A stretch of DNA of 64,000 nt, from assembly GCA_004431415.1 (NCBI GenBank), contig QPMI01000682.1, forward strand, positions 84,248 to 148,247, read 5' to 3'. A program made the position numbers and the translations under genes. How positions within the stretch are numbered: position 1 is the stretch's first letter; every line of letters starts with the position of its first letter. This DNA comes from Cyanophora paradoxa. Taxonomy: Eukaryota > Glaucocystophyceae > Cyanophorales > Cyanophoraceae. This document shows positions 23,152 through 33,245 of this stretch, piece by piece. The notes below the pieces were generated by a model. That model did no database searches, was not told the origin of the DNA, and was given only the letters and a program-made list of their open reading frames with translations.

Positions 23152-23204
23152 GATTATCTCTTTTATTATACTGCAACATAAAAATTCACCAATGATCCTT
23201 GATT

Positions 23205-24215
23205 TTACGCAAAATTCGCAATTACAGGATAAGATGGATGGGTTTCCGCCATTCTCCTCTTGAAGTATTCGTACACAGGATCACCAGCAGGTTCATCACC
23301 ATATCGAATTTCGAAGGTGAGGTGCACAGGTTGACCCTCGAAATCAATTGGTTCATTAACTGCATTCACAATGTCAACCGAAAATGTGGAAAGTCCCAGA
23401 TTCTTGTTATAGTATTTATAAATCGGATGGGCTTCTGTCGAATTATAAACGACATGCTCACCATAATCTTTATCAGGAACCACGATTTTGTGGAAATATC
23501 CAGTGAGGAGACCATCACCACATTGCACAAGATCACCCAGCTCCTTTACTCTCACAAATAGGACACTATCCCTGGTCTTCTCGGGTTCAAATGAAGATAT
23601 AATACCATGCACCATCGACCCAGTGAAGATACCATCAGTAAGAGTATTGTACACCTGTGATTGGATTGGTGTGTTACCATATCTCCCAGGATCAAGACCA
23701 AGCAGTCGAGCAGAACTCAAAAACCTCTGAATCTGTGCCTGGGTTGGGTTAATTGCGGTTGAGAAAGCCAGGTAAAACGGTATGGTGGAATGGAATATTA
23801 CTCGTTTCAGTGTATCATCCCATTTGCAACGAATAGCTACTGCTGGTTCTCTCAATGCAAGTTTGGAGTTAATTACATTCACCAGTTGTTGGTGGTTTTG
23901 AATGGGTGTGCTGCGACTTATCACAATGTGTTTCCATGATTCATAATCAGCAGCAGGTCGATCAGTTGGAATACCAGTGCTTCCTGCACCAGAAAGATAT
24001 TCAGACCAATAAAGGTAGAATGCATTATCTATTGTCACATCTCCTACTTTGGTTTCACCACTCACCATGGGGATGCTGTTATAGAATTCTGCTGAGACCA
24101 GTCTTACTGCTCTTACAAATTCATATGTGCTGGGGAGGCGAGCAATAAAACTCGAAGTAGGTCCATCTCCCGAAATTGTATTGAAAGAGCTCACTTCAAT
24201 GTAATCCACAGGCAT
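23205..24215 (-). CDS. Minor capsid (penton-like) protein A
   Basis: 336 aa, intact. The N-terminus has the pattern common in Polinton/PLV minor capsid proteins: VSSFNTISGDGPTSSFIARL followed by VRAVRLVSAEFYNSIPMV, that is, a short tag and then the first strand of a jelly roll. Beta-rich throughout. Upstream of MCP on the same strand with a 53-base gap, and divergent from minor capsid B across 28 bases. The element 3 copy (27,184-28,194) has exactly the same length. It and protein B share the N-terminal pattern and are probably distant paralogues; which of them forms the penton is not clear. Confidence 0.65.
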   Translation of the reverse strand: MPVDYIEVSSFNTISGDGPTSSFIARLPSTYEFVRAVRLVSAEFYNSIPMVSGETKVGDVTIDNAFYLYWSEYLSGAGSTGIPTDRPAADYESWKHIVISRSTPIQNHQQLVNVINSKLALREPAVAIRCKWDDTLKRVIFHSTIPFYLAFSTAINPTQAQIQRFLSSARLLGLDPGRYGNTPIQSQVYNTLTDGIFTGSMVHGIISSFEPEKTRDSVLFVRVKELGDLVQCGDGLLTGYFHKIVVPDKDYGEHVVYNSTEAHPIYKYYNKNLGLSTFSVDIVNAVNEPIDFEGQPVHLTFEIRYGDEPAGDPVYEYFKRRMAETHPSYPVIANFA

Positions 24216-24243
24216 CTTCTTTTATCTATAAACATATATTAAA
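24216..24243. promoter_or_regulatory. 28-bp bidirectional promoter between the minor capsid genes
   Basis: Contains TTTTATCTATAAACATATATTAAA. The element 3 equivalent (28,195-28,223) reads TTTTATCTATATTTATATATTAAA. Both starts lie at its edges, so each transcript would have almost no leader. On the - side it reads GATAAAAGAAG before ATG, on the + side TATTAAA before ATG. Confidence 0.5.
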
Positions 24244-25172
24244 ATGATTCGGCTGGTCAATATAGATAGCAGAGACCGATCAGATGGACAAATAGAAAAC
24301 TCCTACAAAGTTTCACTCACAACCCAGTGACCAAACCAAGAGAATGTCGAGTTTTGTATGCAGAGATCCCAACAGCATCTATAACTCCATTGGAACAGAC
24401 CACCTTCTTGTCAGATTCTACTACCAAGGCATCTCTGAAACCAAGCAGGTCTTCCTTCTCCCAAGTGGTTACATAAATCAAGGTCATTTCGGGGTCACCA
24501 CTCCATATAATTATGGTCTGAATTTCACATTTACTGGAGCAACAATCTCACATATGCATTCAAGGTCTACTACAACCCTACCTCCTACAAATTGGAGTTT
24601 TACAGTAATGTTCAATTCGATATGGTTGCATCTACACAGAGATTGGGTAAACTTCTTGGTGTGAGTTCAGTGGAGTGGGTGGCTTCCACTGAACAGATTT
24701 ACGATTTCCCAGAGTCTGCAAGGTCTTTATATGCCCCGAGAATTTCCTTTATTTCGCAGGAATACCAATCACCCCAAACCATCCCCAATGGGGAATCACA
24801 TTCACAGGATATGAATTCGAGGCATCTCGCTTAAACTACAAGTTAGAAGCTTCCAAGATGACAGATATGAATGCAGAACAGTATTTATACATGCACATTA
24901 AAGAACTCTCCCCATTTGCTACAAACCACAATAATGTCCCACAATCTCAACCACAGAATCAAGGAGCGATTCTCAGATTGCAATTAAGTAAAGATATTGG
25001 ACAGTATGTTTATCACAGTGGAGAGCACAGTGAATACATAAAAATAACCGATCGAAACCTTGTGATTAGAGAGTTAACAGTTGAGTTTCGCGATTATTAT
25101 GGTGATCTTGTAGATATGAATGGAATTGACAACTCATTCCAGTTAGAGTTCTTGGCTATTGGTAATGATTAA
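24244..25172 (+). pseudogene. Minor capsid protein B, frameshifted
   Basis: Begins MIRLVNIDSRDRSDGQIENS, parallel to the intact element 3 gene (28,224-29,156), but meets TGA within 40 codons and then shifts frame at several points. The C-terminal ~105 codons are open again (24,858-25,172, ending FLAIGND). Between them, ~24,344-24,560 keeps the conserved IYNSIGTDHL and PSGYINQGHFGVTTPYNYGL blocks. Multiple independent shifts make real decay more likely than sequencing error. Confidence 0.75.
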
Positions 25173-25422
25173 ACCGATCCTGATAGAAGAACTCCCCATC
25201 TGTCTCGAAAATATTAAGAATGGGACTCTTTCGATCTTCTGTATACCATCGGCGAATTGTCTTATCCCATTTAGCACCATTCTTTTTCAAGAATCTACAA
25301 AGAGTTGATCTCCTTGTAATTCGCAATCCCATCTCTTGAAAGATCTCATAATGATCTTGTATTCTTTTCACAATCAAGATGTAAGTCCCATGGAAATTGT
25401 GATATTGCTGGTTAATCGGCAT
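25156..25422 (-). CDS. Small unknown protein downstream of minor capsid B
   Basis: 88 aa from the start at 25,422 (MPINQQ...), chosen because GTAAAGGAAAC precedes it, like other genes of the element; an open frame extends further but enters sequence duplicated from speD. Contains a helix-turn-helix-like stretch, EMGLRITRRSTLCRFLKKNG, so a DNA-binding role is possible. Its 3' end overlaps the minor capsid B end by 17 bases. Probably part of the full virus between the capsid genes and the ATPase. Not recognised. Confidence 0.45.
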   Translation of the reverse strand: MPINQQYHNFHGTYILIVKRIQDHYEIFQEMGLRITRRSTLCRFLKKNGAKWDKTIRRWYTEDRKSPILNIFETDGEFFYQDRFNHYQ

Positions 25423-25467
25423 GTTTCCTTTACAGCATGATGGGAAATCGTTTGTCATTTTTTGGCG

Positions 25468-25617
25468 AAACGAGAGTATCTCATGAGATAGATGAGAGAA
25501 TAACAGGTGTGTTTTCAGGGTTGGAGAAATCGGAGAAACATAGAGTATTGCGATTTCCGAGTTACTTGACACTGAGAAATTCAGAATTTCAGATGGTCTT
25601 ACTGAAAATGGTCAGAT
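25468..25617 (+). repeat. Copy of the speD 3' end and downstream sequence
   Basis: Nearly identical to 20,539-20,688: the last ~30 codons of speD (GAGAGTATCTCATGAGATAG onward) with its stop region and the CTTACTGAAAATGG start of the iteron module. It marks the right edge of the internal deletion in element 2; the left edge lies just after TTTTTTGGCGAAACG. Confidence 0.8.
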
Positions 25618-25772
25618 AATCGGGTGTGACACCTATTTAATTGACTGTGACGCCTCTTTAATTGACTGTGACGCCTGTGACGCCTGTGACGCCTACTTTC
25701 AAACTTTCTAAAATTTTCAAAAATGACAGACTTCTGAAAACAGCCGTCACAGCCGTCACAGGCGTCACACCC
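25598..25772. repeat. Inverted iteron module, TGTGACGCC type
   Basis: CTTACTGAAAATGG, then five TGTGACRCC units (two spaced by TAATTGAC, three contiguous), a ~50-bp AT-rich core (CTTTCTAAAATTTTCAAAAATG), then three inverted GGCGTCACA/GCCGTCACA units. The plan is the same as the TAGGCAC modules but with an unrelated unit and core. It is followed by partial units near 25,848-25,863. Confidence 0.6.
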
Positions 25773-25908
25773 AATTAAAAATGGAATCTATCTCTCTTAC
25801 TGGGATATTCAAAAATATATTCTTGTCTTACTGAAATCCGTCTTGTGACACCTCTGACACCTACAAAACACTATCCATTAATCCACCTTTTCGAAAATGC
25901 GAAGTTGT

Positions 25909-26061
25909 CTTACTGGAAATGGTCTGCAATTTCGCTGTGACACCTAATTTAATTGAGTGTGACGCCTGTGACGCCTGTGACACCTACTTTCAAACTTTTT
26001 AAAATTTTCAAAAATGACAGACTTCTGAAAACAGGCGTCACAGCCGTCACAGGCGTCACAG
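25909..26061. repeat. Inverted iteron module, TGTGACGCC type, second copy
   Basis: CTTACTGGAAATGG followed by four TGTGACRCC units, the same AT-rich core as the preceding module (ACTTTCAAACTTTTTAAAAT) and three inverted units (GGCGTCACA). Two adjacent copies suggest a local tandem duplication of the whole ~310-bp module. Confidence 0.6.
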
Positions 26062-26165
26062 ACATTCTGCCCCCCTTACTACTCTTCTCAAAAACAGAAA
26101 TATATCTTACTGAATATCATTTGAATACTATCTGTCACACTTGATTTCATTTATTCTGTTTTATA

Positions 26166-26382
26166 GAACATCTGCAATCTAATCGATTGATCAATTGGAG
26201 ACCATGCAACTCTGTGACACTTTTTCGGTGCAAAAATGTAAATCCGCAATCTCATCGATTGTTTAATTGGACGTGATGCAGTTCCGATATATTCCAATAG
26301 AAAATCGCGCAATCTCTTCAATTGTTTAATTGGACATAATGCAACTCTGTGACACTTTTTCGGTGCAAATATGTACATCAAT
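26166..26382. repeat. Short copy of the X/Y tandem array
   Basis: About three units of the array seen at 20,892-21,345, in order X, Y, X, with the same CTCTGTGACACTTTTTCGG and CCGATATATTCCAATAG cores. It directly precedes the terminal repeats of element 2. Confidence 0.7.
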
Positions 26383-26446
26383 ATTAGTTTTTCAATATGT
26401 GTGGCATTAAACGAGGGATTTAAATTAGTTTTTCAATATGTGTGGC
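26383..26446. repeat. Two direct copies of the terminal arm
   Basis: ATTAGTTTTTCAATATGTGTGGCA occurs twice, ending at 26,406 and 26,446 (given here as two overlapping words: ATTAGTTTTTCAATAT and CAATATGTGTGGCA). The second is preceded by ACGAGGGATTTAA as in the palindrome at 21,679-21,773. These are variants of that right arm and mark the boundary between elements 2 and 3. Confidence 0.65.
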
Positions 26447-27130
26447 AAGTGTAGCATTAGCAGTATCACCAAGACCATCATCTTCTGTCTTATCAGCAGC
26501 TGTCCCACCAACAACAGGGAGAGAGCGACCACCATAGGAAGTTTCAACATAACCCTTTCCAGCATCCTTAAACCAAACAGTAACAACCATTTCACCAGAT
26601 AAAGCACCAAGGGGAAGATAGTGATTTAGCCAAGGCACTGGGATTTCAACGAAAAATGAGCCACCAAGTCGGTTGGTTCCATGAGCAGGGATACCATGAA
26701 CCATGCCCATTGAGCGTTTCTTTTTAGCTAGTTGATCCTCCGAATAATAGACCAGGGGGAAATGAGCAAGGAAATCAGAAGGGATGTGGTAGGTGTAAGA
26801 TCCATAGGTAATTTCAAGTCGCTGAACTAAAGCACCAACTGGGCGAGTGTATCCATTGCGAACTAGATCTTCACCAGCAAAAGTGATGGCTGGTAGGTCG
26901 AAAGCAAGTTCGAGTTTTCCACAGAAATTGTAGCGAGGTAGCTTGAAGGAAATGCGATTTCCAACATTATTCTCAAAAGTATTGCTGGGATTCACAACAA
27001 CTAGAACTGGCTTAGACTTGGATTCGAGACCAAGCATAAGGGAGTTATCCAGGAAAAAGGCTTTCGCCTCCTCTGGGGTTCTTAGGGCTTCTTTCAGCGA
27101 AAGTCTTTGAAGAGTGGAAGTGATATCCAT
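26447..27130 (-). pseudogene. Major capsid protein, C-terminal half deleted
   Basis: Start at 27,130 (MDITSTLQRLSL). Matches the first ~230 residues of the element 2 MCP almost perfectly, then breaks into terminal-repeat sequence at GGCAAGTGTAGC, a short match to GGCAAGAGTAGC in the intact gene, and reads a few foreign codons to a stop at 26,420. The second jelly roll would be missing, so no capsid could form from this gene alone. Confidence 0.8.
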
Positions 27131-27183
27131 GATATTCTCTTTTATTATACTGCAACATAAAAAATCTACCAATGATCCTTAAT

Positions 27184-28194
27184 TTATGCGAAGCTTGTAA
27201 TTACTGGATAGGAAGGGTGAAGCTGTGACATTCGCATCTTAAAGTATTCATAAACTGGGTCCCCAGCTGGCTCATCATCATAGCGAATTTCAAAGGTCAG
27301 ATGAACAGGTTGACCCTCAAAATCAATTGGTTCATTTACAGCATTAACAATATCAACCGAGAAAGTGGATAATCCAACCTTCTTATTATAATATTTGTAA
27401 AGTGGGTGAGCTTCTGTTGAATTGTAAACAACATGCTCACCATAGTCTTTATCAGGGACCACTATTTTGTGAAAGTAACCAGTCAGAAGACCATCCCCAC
27501 ATTGAACCAGATCACCCAGCTCCTTTACTCTCACAAACAAAACACTGTCCCTGGTCTTCTCAGGCTCAAAAGAAGATAGAATACCGTTAACTCGAGTCCC
27601 AGTAAAGATACCATCAGTGAGAGCATCATAAACTTGTGATTGGATTGAGGAATTGCCATATCTTCCAGGATCAAGACCAAGCAGTCTACCTGAACTCAAT
27701 AGCTTTTGAATTTTTTGCAGGTTTGGATTTACAGCAAGTGAGAAAGCCAGGTAAAAAGGTTTTTCGGAATGGAATACTATTCGTTTCAGTGACTCATCCC
27801 ATTTGCAGCGAAGAGATGGTTTAGGATTTTTTAAATCGAACTTTTCATTAATAACATTCACCAGTTGTTGGTGGCTTTGAATGGGGGCTTTGCGACTTAT
27901 AATGATTTGTTTCCACTGTTCAAAGTCCTCAGCTGGGCGAACTGTGGGGATACCATCAATTCCAGCTCCCGCATATTGTTCAGAATAATAAATACTAAAT
28001 GAATTGTCAATTGTCACATCTCCTACTTTGGTTTCACCACTCACCATAGGGATGCTGTTATAAAATTCGGCTGATACCAGTCTCACAGCCCTCACATTCT
28101 CATAAGAACTGGGGAGTCTAGCCACAAAGCTTGATGTGGGACCATCACCAGAGATTGTATTAAATGAGCTAACCTCGATGTAATCCACAGGCAT
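27184..28194 (-). CDS. Minor capsid (penton-like) protein A, element 3 copy
   Basis: 336 aa, intact, same length as the element 2 copy and roughly 80% identical by eye; the middle (about residues 80-150) varies most and the last third is nearly invariant (for example SVLFVRVKELGDLVQCGDGL). Persistence of the full open frame at this divergence argues for past selection rather than a recent copy. Divergent from minor capsid B across 29 bases. Confidence 0.68.
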   Translation of the reverse strand: MPVDYIEVSSFNTISGDGPTSSFVARLPSSYENVRAVRLVSAEFYNSIPMVSGETKVGDVTIDNSFSIYYSEQYAGAGIDGIPTVRPAEDFEQWKQIIISRKAPIQSHQQLVNVINEKFDLKNPKPSLRCKWDESLKRIVFHSEKPFYLAFSLAVNPNLQKIQKLLSSGRLLGLDPGRYGNSSIQSQVYDALTDGIFTGTRVNGILSSFEPEKTRDSVLFVRVKELGDLVQCGDGLLTGYFHKIVVPDKDYGEHVVYNSTEAHPLYKYYNKKVGLSTFSVDIVNAVNEPIDFEGQPVHLTFEIRYDDEPAGDPVYEYFKMRMSQLHPSYPVITSFA

Positions 28195-28223
28195 TCTTCT
28201 TTTATCTATATTTATATATTAAA

Positions 28224-29156
28224 ATGAATCGACTTGTTAATATTGATAGCTGGGATAGAAGCCAAGGGGAATCTGAAAACTCTTACAGGGTCACCCTCAC
28301 AACTTCAGTAGAGAGACCAAGGGAATGCAGGGTTCTATATGCAGAGATTCCAAACAGTATCTATAACAGTGTGGGAACTGATCATTTAACAGTTGATTTT
28401 AACTACCAAGATGGTTCATACAATGAAATCATCACACAGAAAGTGTATCCCCTTCCCAGTGGCTACATTAACCAGGGTCATTTTGGGGTCACACATCCCT
28501 ATAATTATGGGCTGAACTATTCAAGCTTCAAAACCATTGCAGATAAAACTGTGTTTTTCGACTTCAAGATATTCTACAACCCAACAACCTATAAAGTGGA
28601 GTTTTACAGTAACCATGAGTTTCGTTTTATTGCAAGCAACAAGCGAATAGGGAAGCTTTTGGGTGTGAGTTCTACTGAATACACCACTGGGTATTATAGC
28701 ACTCCTCCTGTTGGTGGATCTCCATATCGACCTGAGAACCTTTTAAAGTATGATGGCAAACCTATTACACCTGATCACCCAGCATGGGGAATCACCTTCT
28801 CAGGACCCAGACTCTCCTCAAAGCCCTTGCAGTATTATTTCACCAGTAATAAGATGTCTGATTTGAATGCTGAGCAGTATCTGTACATGCATATTAAAGA
28901 GCTTGCCCCCTTTGCAAGTAGACATAATATAATCCCGAAATCGCAACCACATAACCAGGGAGCTATCCTTAGATTGCAATTGAGTAAAGATATAGGTGGC
29001 TATGTTTACCATAGTGGTGAGCATGCAGAATTCATTCAGATAAATGATAGAAATTTGGTGATAAGGGAACTCACAGTTGAGTTTAAAGATTACTTTGGTG
29101 AACTGATTGATATGAATGGAATCGATAATTCGTTTCAGTTGGAGTGTATCGAATAA
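28224..29156 (+). CDS. Minor capsid (penton-like) protein B
   Basis: 310 aa. N-terminus MNRLVNIDSWDRSQGESENS then RVTLTT...RECRVLYAEIPNSIYNSV, the tag-plus-strand pattern of Polinton/PLV minor capsid proteins; beta-rich, no enzymatic motif. The last residues (LECIE) differ from the element 2 ending (LEFLAIGND) because the gene is cut at the deletion junction near 29,143 and takes its final codons from the patatin gene on the other strand. The rest is intact. Overlaps the patatin frame by 74 bases. Confidence 0.65.
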   Translation: MNRLVNIDSWDRSQGESENSYRVTLTTSVERPRECRVLYAEIPNSIYNSVGTDHLTVDFNYQDGSYNEIITQKVYPLPSGYINQGHFGVTHPYNYGLNYSSFKTIADKTVFFDFKIFYNPTTYKVEFYSNHEFRFIASNKRIGKLLGVSSTEYTTGYYSTPPVGGSPYRPENLLKYDGKPITPDHPAWGITFSGPRLSSKPLQYYFTSNKMSDLNAEQYLYMHIKELAPFASRHNIIPKSQPHNQGAILRLQLSKDIGGYVYHSGEHAEFIQINDRNLVIRELTVEFKDYFGELIDMNGIDNSFQLECIE

Positions 29157-30702
29157 AGGCACCTGTAAAGTCAACTCTCATTGTGGGAGCATTCACATAC
29201 ACAAGGGGATAAATGCGAATATATTTGATTCTGAGAGAATAACCTATGTAAAAAGCATCCTTGATGCTGAGAGGAAATCCACTCAATAGAGCCACATCAC
29301 CAGAGTTGTGAGCATTGTTAATGTTCTCACAGACATATATTTTGTTTTGCCCATCTGATCGAATAAAAGACCAGTTGATCCCATCAGTGGATGTTGCCAC
29401 ATTGAAAGTCTTAATAAAAGCATTTGTTTCCCCTGATCCATAGGCAATCACAGAGGAGAGTTCAAAAGTATATGGGAAAGCAACTTGAAGATATTCAGTG
29501 GGAGTTTCCCATATTTGTTCAGGAGCAAAGGCACCAGCTTCCCAGCCAAATGCTGAAGGTCTTGACATGAAAGGCTCTTTACCTGTCACAGAGGATGAGG
29601 CAGTAAAGGCATCATCTGCAAGCTGATACCAATTGGCATCCAAAGGAGGTGATGTAGTGAGAGTGGATGAGATGTAAGCCTTTGTAGGGTTCTTTAGTTC
29701 ATAGTTTGCTACTAGTAGGCTGCAAAGCTTATTAATCATATCATTGTTTGCTGCTATGTATGTTTCAGTGAATGCTAGCATATCTGGGATCTTAGAAGTG
29801 TCATCCAGGGAGCTTACTATGTGATTTGGAAGAGGGACTGATAACCTATAGTATCTCCCATAATCCTGATCATAGTTGTAGGGTAACAACTCCTCCATCT
29901 TATCAAGGGCAGAAAGCTCACTTGCAGCCATGAGCATGTTAATCAATGGGCTTCCATCTGTTGAGGCAATCCATGAGAGAATGCCCCAGCTGTTGACAGT
30001 CTCATAAGCATAACCCACATAATCAGACTCTAAATGTGGGTCCACCTCTCCACAAGAGATGCTTATTACTATAATGTCATCATCATCACTGTAAATCTTC
30101 TTTGCATGGCTGTAACCACACACACTGGGATTATTGTTTCCCGAAATGGCACCATCAATGAGACAGACAAATACTCCCCGATTGAAATCAACAATGCTTA
30201 CAGGAGAGAAATATGTAGGAGCAGCAGAAGTAGCCCTAGCAGCAATCTTACAAGGCATAAAGTTGTAGTTGTTGTCATTTGTGATAAATATTGGTTTCAT
30301 ATTCTGAGTATCAAAGGATGTAATCACAATGTCCTTTAGGGAATCCTGTATTAGTGATTCACCAGTAACGGAATTAATTGCAGTCTCCAAGGGTCCCACA
30401 TCATACTTTGTGTTAAATAGGGCATTTTCGATGATATTTCGAGGATTTGCAAAAATCAAGGGCAGTTGAGTTAGGTAAATATTGTGTAAATCGTTTGCTG
30501 TCAGTTTAGGTTCACCTGGTTTATCAGGATGCCTGATATTCAAACCTATTGCAATGATCCCACCAGTGGAAGTTCCACTTACAAGATCCACAAGATCGAT
30601 TATTCTTCTGCCAGTTCGATTTTCGATTTCTTTTAGCAGCCTGGTTATGATAATGCCCCTTGCACCCCCGCCAGAAAGACTTAAAACGATCTTCTGAGGC
30701 AT
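29083..30702 (-). CDS. Patatin-like phospholipase with discoidin-like tail, chimeric C-terminus
   Basis: 539 aa. Same architecture as 10,673-12,214: GGGARG, GTSTG nucleophile, LIDGAISGNNN with the catalytic Asp, then a discoidin-like domain (GWEAGAFAPEQ, FNVATSTDGINWSF, KYIRIYPL). After TGAFIR the normal stop is lost and the frame reads ~24 further codons into the complement of minor capsid B, a result of the deletion junction. Start preceded by GATAAGTAAAAG. Catalytic residues are intact. Confidence 0.83.
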   Translation of the reverse strand: MPQKIVLSLSGGGARGIIITRLLKEIENRTGRRIIDLVDLVSGTSTGGIIAIGLNIRHPDKPGEPKLTANDLHNIYLTQLPLIFANPRNIIENALFNTKYDVGPLETAINSVTGESLIQDSLKDIVITSFDTQNMKPIFITNDNNYNFMPCKIAARATSAAPTYFSPVSIVDFNRGVFVCLIDGAISGNNNPSVCGYSHAKKIYSDDDDIIVISISCGEVDPHLESDYVGYAYETVNSWGILSWIASTDGSPLINMLMAASELSALDKMEELLPYNYDQDYGRYYRLSVPLPNHIVSSLDDTSKIPDMLAFTETYIAANNDMINKLCSLLVANYELKNPTKAYISSTLTTSPPLDANWYQLADDAFTASSSVTGKEPFMSRPSAFGWEAGAFAPEQIWETPTEYLQVAFPYTFELSSVIAYGSGETNAFIKTFNVATSTDGINWSFIRSDGQNKIYVCENINNAHNSGDVALLSGFPLSIKDAFYIGYSLRIKYIRIYPLVYVNAPTMRVDFTGAFIRYTPTETNYRFHSYQSVHQSNL

Positions 30703-30745
30703 CTTTTACTTATCAGGAATTTTATAAATCCATATAGTAAAAGCC

Positions 30746-31324
30746 ATGAGCTTCAATTACCCACCAAATCTAGAAACAATTCAAGATGATAATGCAAGCA
30801 GCACCAAGCATGTGAACTTTGATAATATTAAAGTAAAGGGTTCAGTTTCGATTGACCACAGTTCCGATAATTCATCTAAGACTCAATCAAGGGAGCATGC
30901 TTTATCTGTGAATCAAACCGATCCAGATAAGGAGGAAGTTAGTGTTGCTTTTAGCTTGGGTAATGTGAAAGCAAACCAAGTGGCAGAGATCAAAGCAACA
31001 AGAAGGAGACCTAGGAAACTAAAAACCAGTGGCACTCACCCAGATATACCTTCCAGGTTTGACAGTGGTCGTTTGGTTTTCAATGTTCAAGATGAGCAGG
31101 GCAAACAGAACACAGGTTTGCGAATTTACAATGAGGGCAGCACTGCAAAAGCTGAGGTCCCCCAAGTATTGCAAGTGGGTCCCATTGCCAATACAAATCA
31201 GGTCTCCTACACAAATGATGTCTACCCCAAGGATATTACATATGACTTTGCGAGGAATGAGCCTTTTGGGTTCTTTACTCCAAAAGATGTCCATAAAAAA
31301 GCCATCAATTACAATCAACAGTAG
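30746..31324 (+). pseudogene. Long fibre gene, N-terminal segment before first frame break
   Basis: 192 aa, homologous to the start of 12,264-14,117 (MSFNYPPNLE; VNFDNIKVKGSVSIDHSSD). The frame ends after a run of six A (CATAAAAAAGCC), and homology continues in another frame from about 31,290. A single-base homopolymer change is the simplest cause, either a mutation or an assembly error. Confidence 0.7.
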
Positions 31325-33245
31325 CCCCAGTCAGCCAGTAGCAATCCATTTACACCCTGATTTAGTCGAAATGGATAGGCACCTTTTGCCTTTGTATAGC
31401 AATGTGAAAGACCTTGGTATTAGAACCAGGCAATGGCGAAATATCCATGGCAGTAATGTGTATGCAAATGGTGAGAAGCTTGTAAGTGAGAAGACCATAA
31501 GAGAGATCTTTGAGTATTATGGACCTGTCCCAGTTCCCTTCCCTCTTCCATGGGATCCACCGGATTTAACACCGAAAAAGCAGCCTGGAAGAGAATACAC
31601 AGCAACTGAAGATGTAGCCTTTGGGCAGCATATTGTGAGTTGGGAGCAAGTTCGCAATAAACCTATAATTGAACCAAGAAAGCAAATAGATGAGCAGTAT
31701 TTACCTCCTGAAGTCGATATATTAGAGCTTGATGAATATCAATTCGTTCCAGATGAGGAAGAGTATTTACCAGATGGTTTTGACCCACAAGAATATGAAT
31801 ATGATCAGTTTGATCCCAATGAGGAGGAGATACTACCAGATGGCTTAGATCCTCAAGAGTTTGAGTATGAGCAGAACTATGAACCCGATGAGGAGTATTT
31901 GCCAGATGGTCATGATCCACCAGCTGTTGACTATGAGCAACCTTATGAACCCCATGAGGAATTGTTACCAGATGGATTTCGACCTGAGATCTGGGAATTC
32001 TTTCCTGATTATGAACAAATTAATAATAAACCTGCAAAGTATCCCCCAGAGGATCACAATCATGATTGGGATGAGATCTTAGGCAAACCACAAAAGTATC
32101 CACCAGAGGATCACAGGCATGATTGGGGTGAAATTGATGGGATTCCAACTGAGTTTCCACCAAGCAAACATGAACATACTTGGGATGAGATAAATGACCA
32201 ACCAGAATTTGCAAAGGTAGAGCCTCTTGATAACTTGGGAGTTTCTCTTTACCAGACTTGTAATGTCCCTGAAAGGATCTTTTTGAATGAACACTATGTT
32301 CATGTGAATGGGACACTTGCTAATTCAGCTATGAGAGGACCACTTCATATAAGGACATCACCAGGCTCTTTTGAAACCCCACCTGAACCAGGAGCAACCA
32401 TACCAAATATCTTTGTGTCAAGCTACATAGAGGCTGATATACCCACAGATACTTTTAGAGTTCCAACAGACCCAGCAACCTACCAAAATTACAACTCAGC
32501 CATACAGGTTCATGTAACAGATGTCAGCCGCTTAGATGGATCAAGACCAATGATAGTATTCAGCAGAGATAAATACTCCTACATTCCCATAGTGGGAACT
32601 GCAAATGATAACTATGGGAGGGCAGAGCTTGCATGGATTAAAACAGATTATGGTGGGGTTCTGGAAGCCAATCAGAGGATGGCTGCAAAAAACATACACA
32701 ATGAAAATATTTCGAGAGTGGTCACAGAGGATTACCTTACTGCTGTTGTTCTTGTGAATATAGTCACCCTTGCTATGCTTGCAAATTATGTAACGAAAAA
32801 TGAACTTGCTCTTGAATTGTCAAAGTATCTTCTCAAAACAGGTGGGACAATTACTGGGGACCTTACTGTTACCAGTAACCTTTACACAAGTAACCTTTAT
32901 GCAAGCAATATAACTGTCGATTTTCTTACTGTTACATCCAATGCAAGCCTTCCACATCATCCAACTTCAAATGTTGTAGAAGGGTGGATCAGAAACCATA
33001 CTCACACCAAAGACCAAATTATAGATTTTGATCACACACATGCCTGGTCAAATATTGTACACAAACCATTGACTTTTCCCCCAGATGATCACACACATGC
33101 CTGGTCGAATATTGTAGACCAACCTCTAACCTTCCCTCCTGATACTCACACTCATGATTATACCCAAATCACCAACTGCAATCACAGACACCCTTGGAAT
33201 GAAATAGATGAGCAACCCAAGTTTGCATCAACAGGCAATATTTGA
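31290..33245 (+). pseudogene. Long fibre gene, shaft segment with acidic and W-repeats
   Basis: Matches element 1 from KKPSITINSSPSQPVAIHLH onward: LGIRTRQWRNIHGSN, five EEYLPDGxDPQEYEY repeats, four DHNHDWDEILGKP repeats, then the globular region, here reading through SYIPIVGTANDN without the break seen in element 1. After VVTEDYL it contains ~160 residues absent from element 1, with NLYTSNLYASN shaft repeats and further DHTHAWSNIV..P repeats. Ends at TGA in CAATATTTGACAG; homology resumes in the next frame at 33,242. Confidence 0.7.

Larger units (their letters stand above)
21746..26446. mobile_element. Element 2: internally deleted viral copy
   Basis: Runs from the right arm of the palindrome through MCP(-), minor capsid(-), a broken second minor capsid(+) and a small ORF(-), then jumps at ~25,468 into sequence matching the last codons of speD and continues through iteron modules and the tandem array to ACACATA-type termini at 26,383-26,446. 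Everything from the ATPase to speD is missing, so it is a deletion derivative that cannot replicate alone. Confidence 0.7.
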
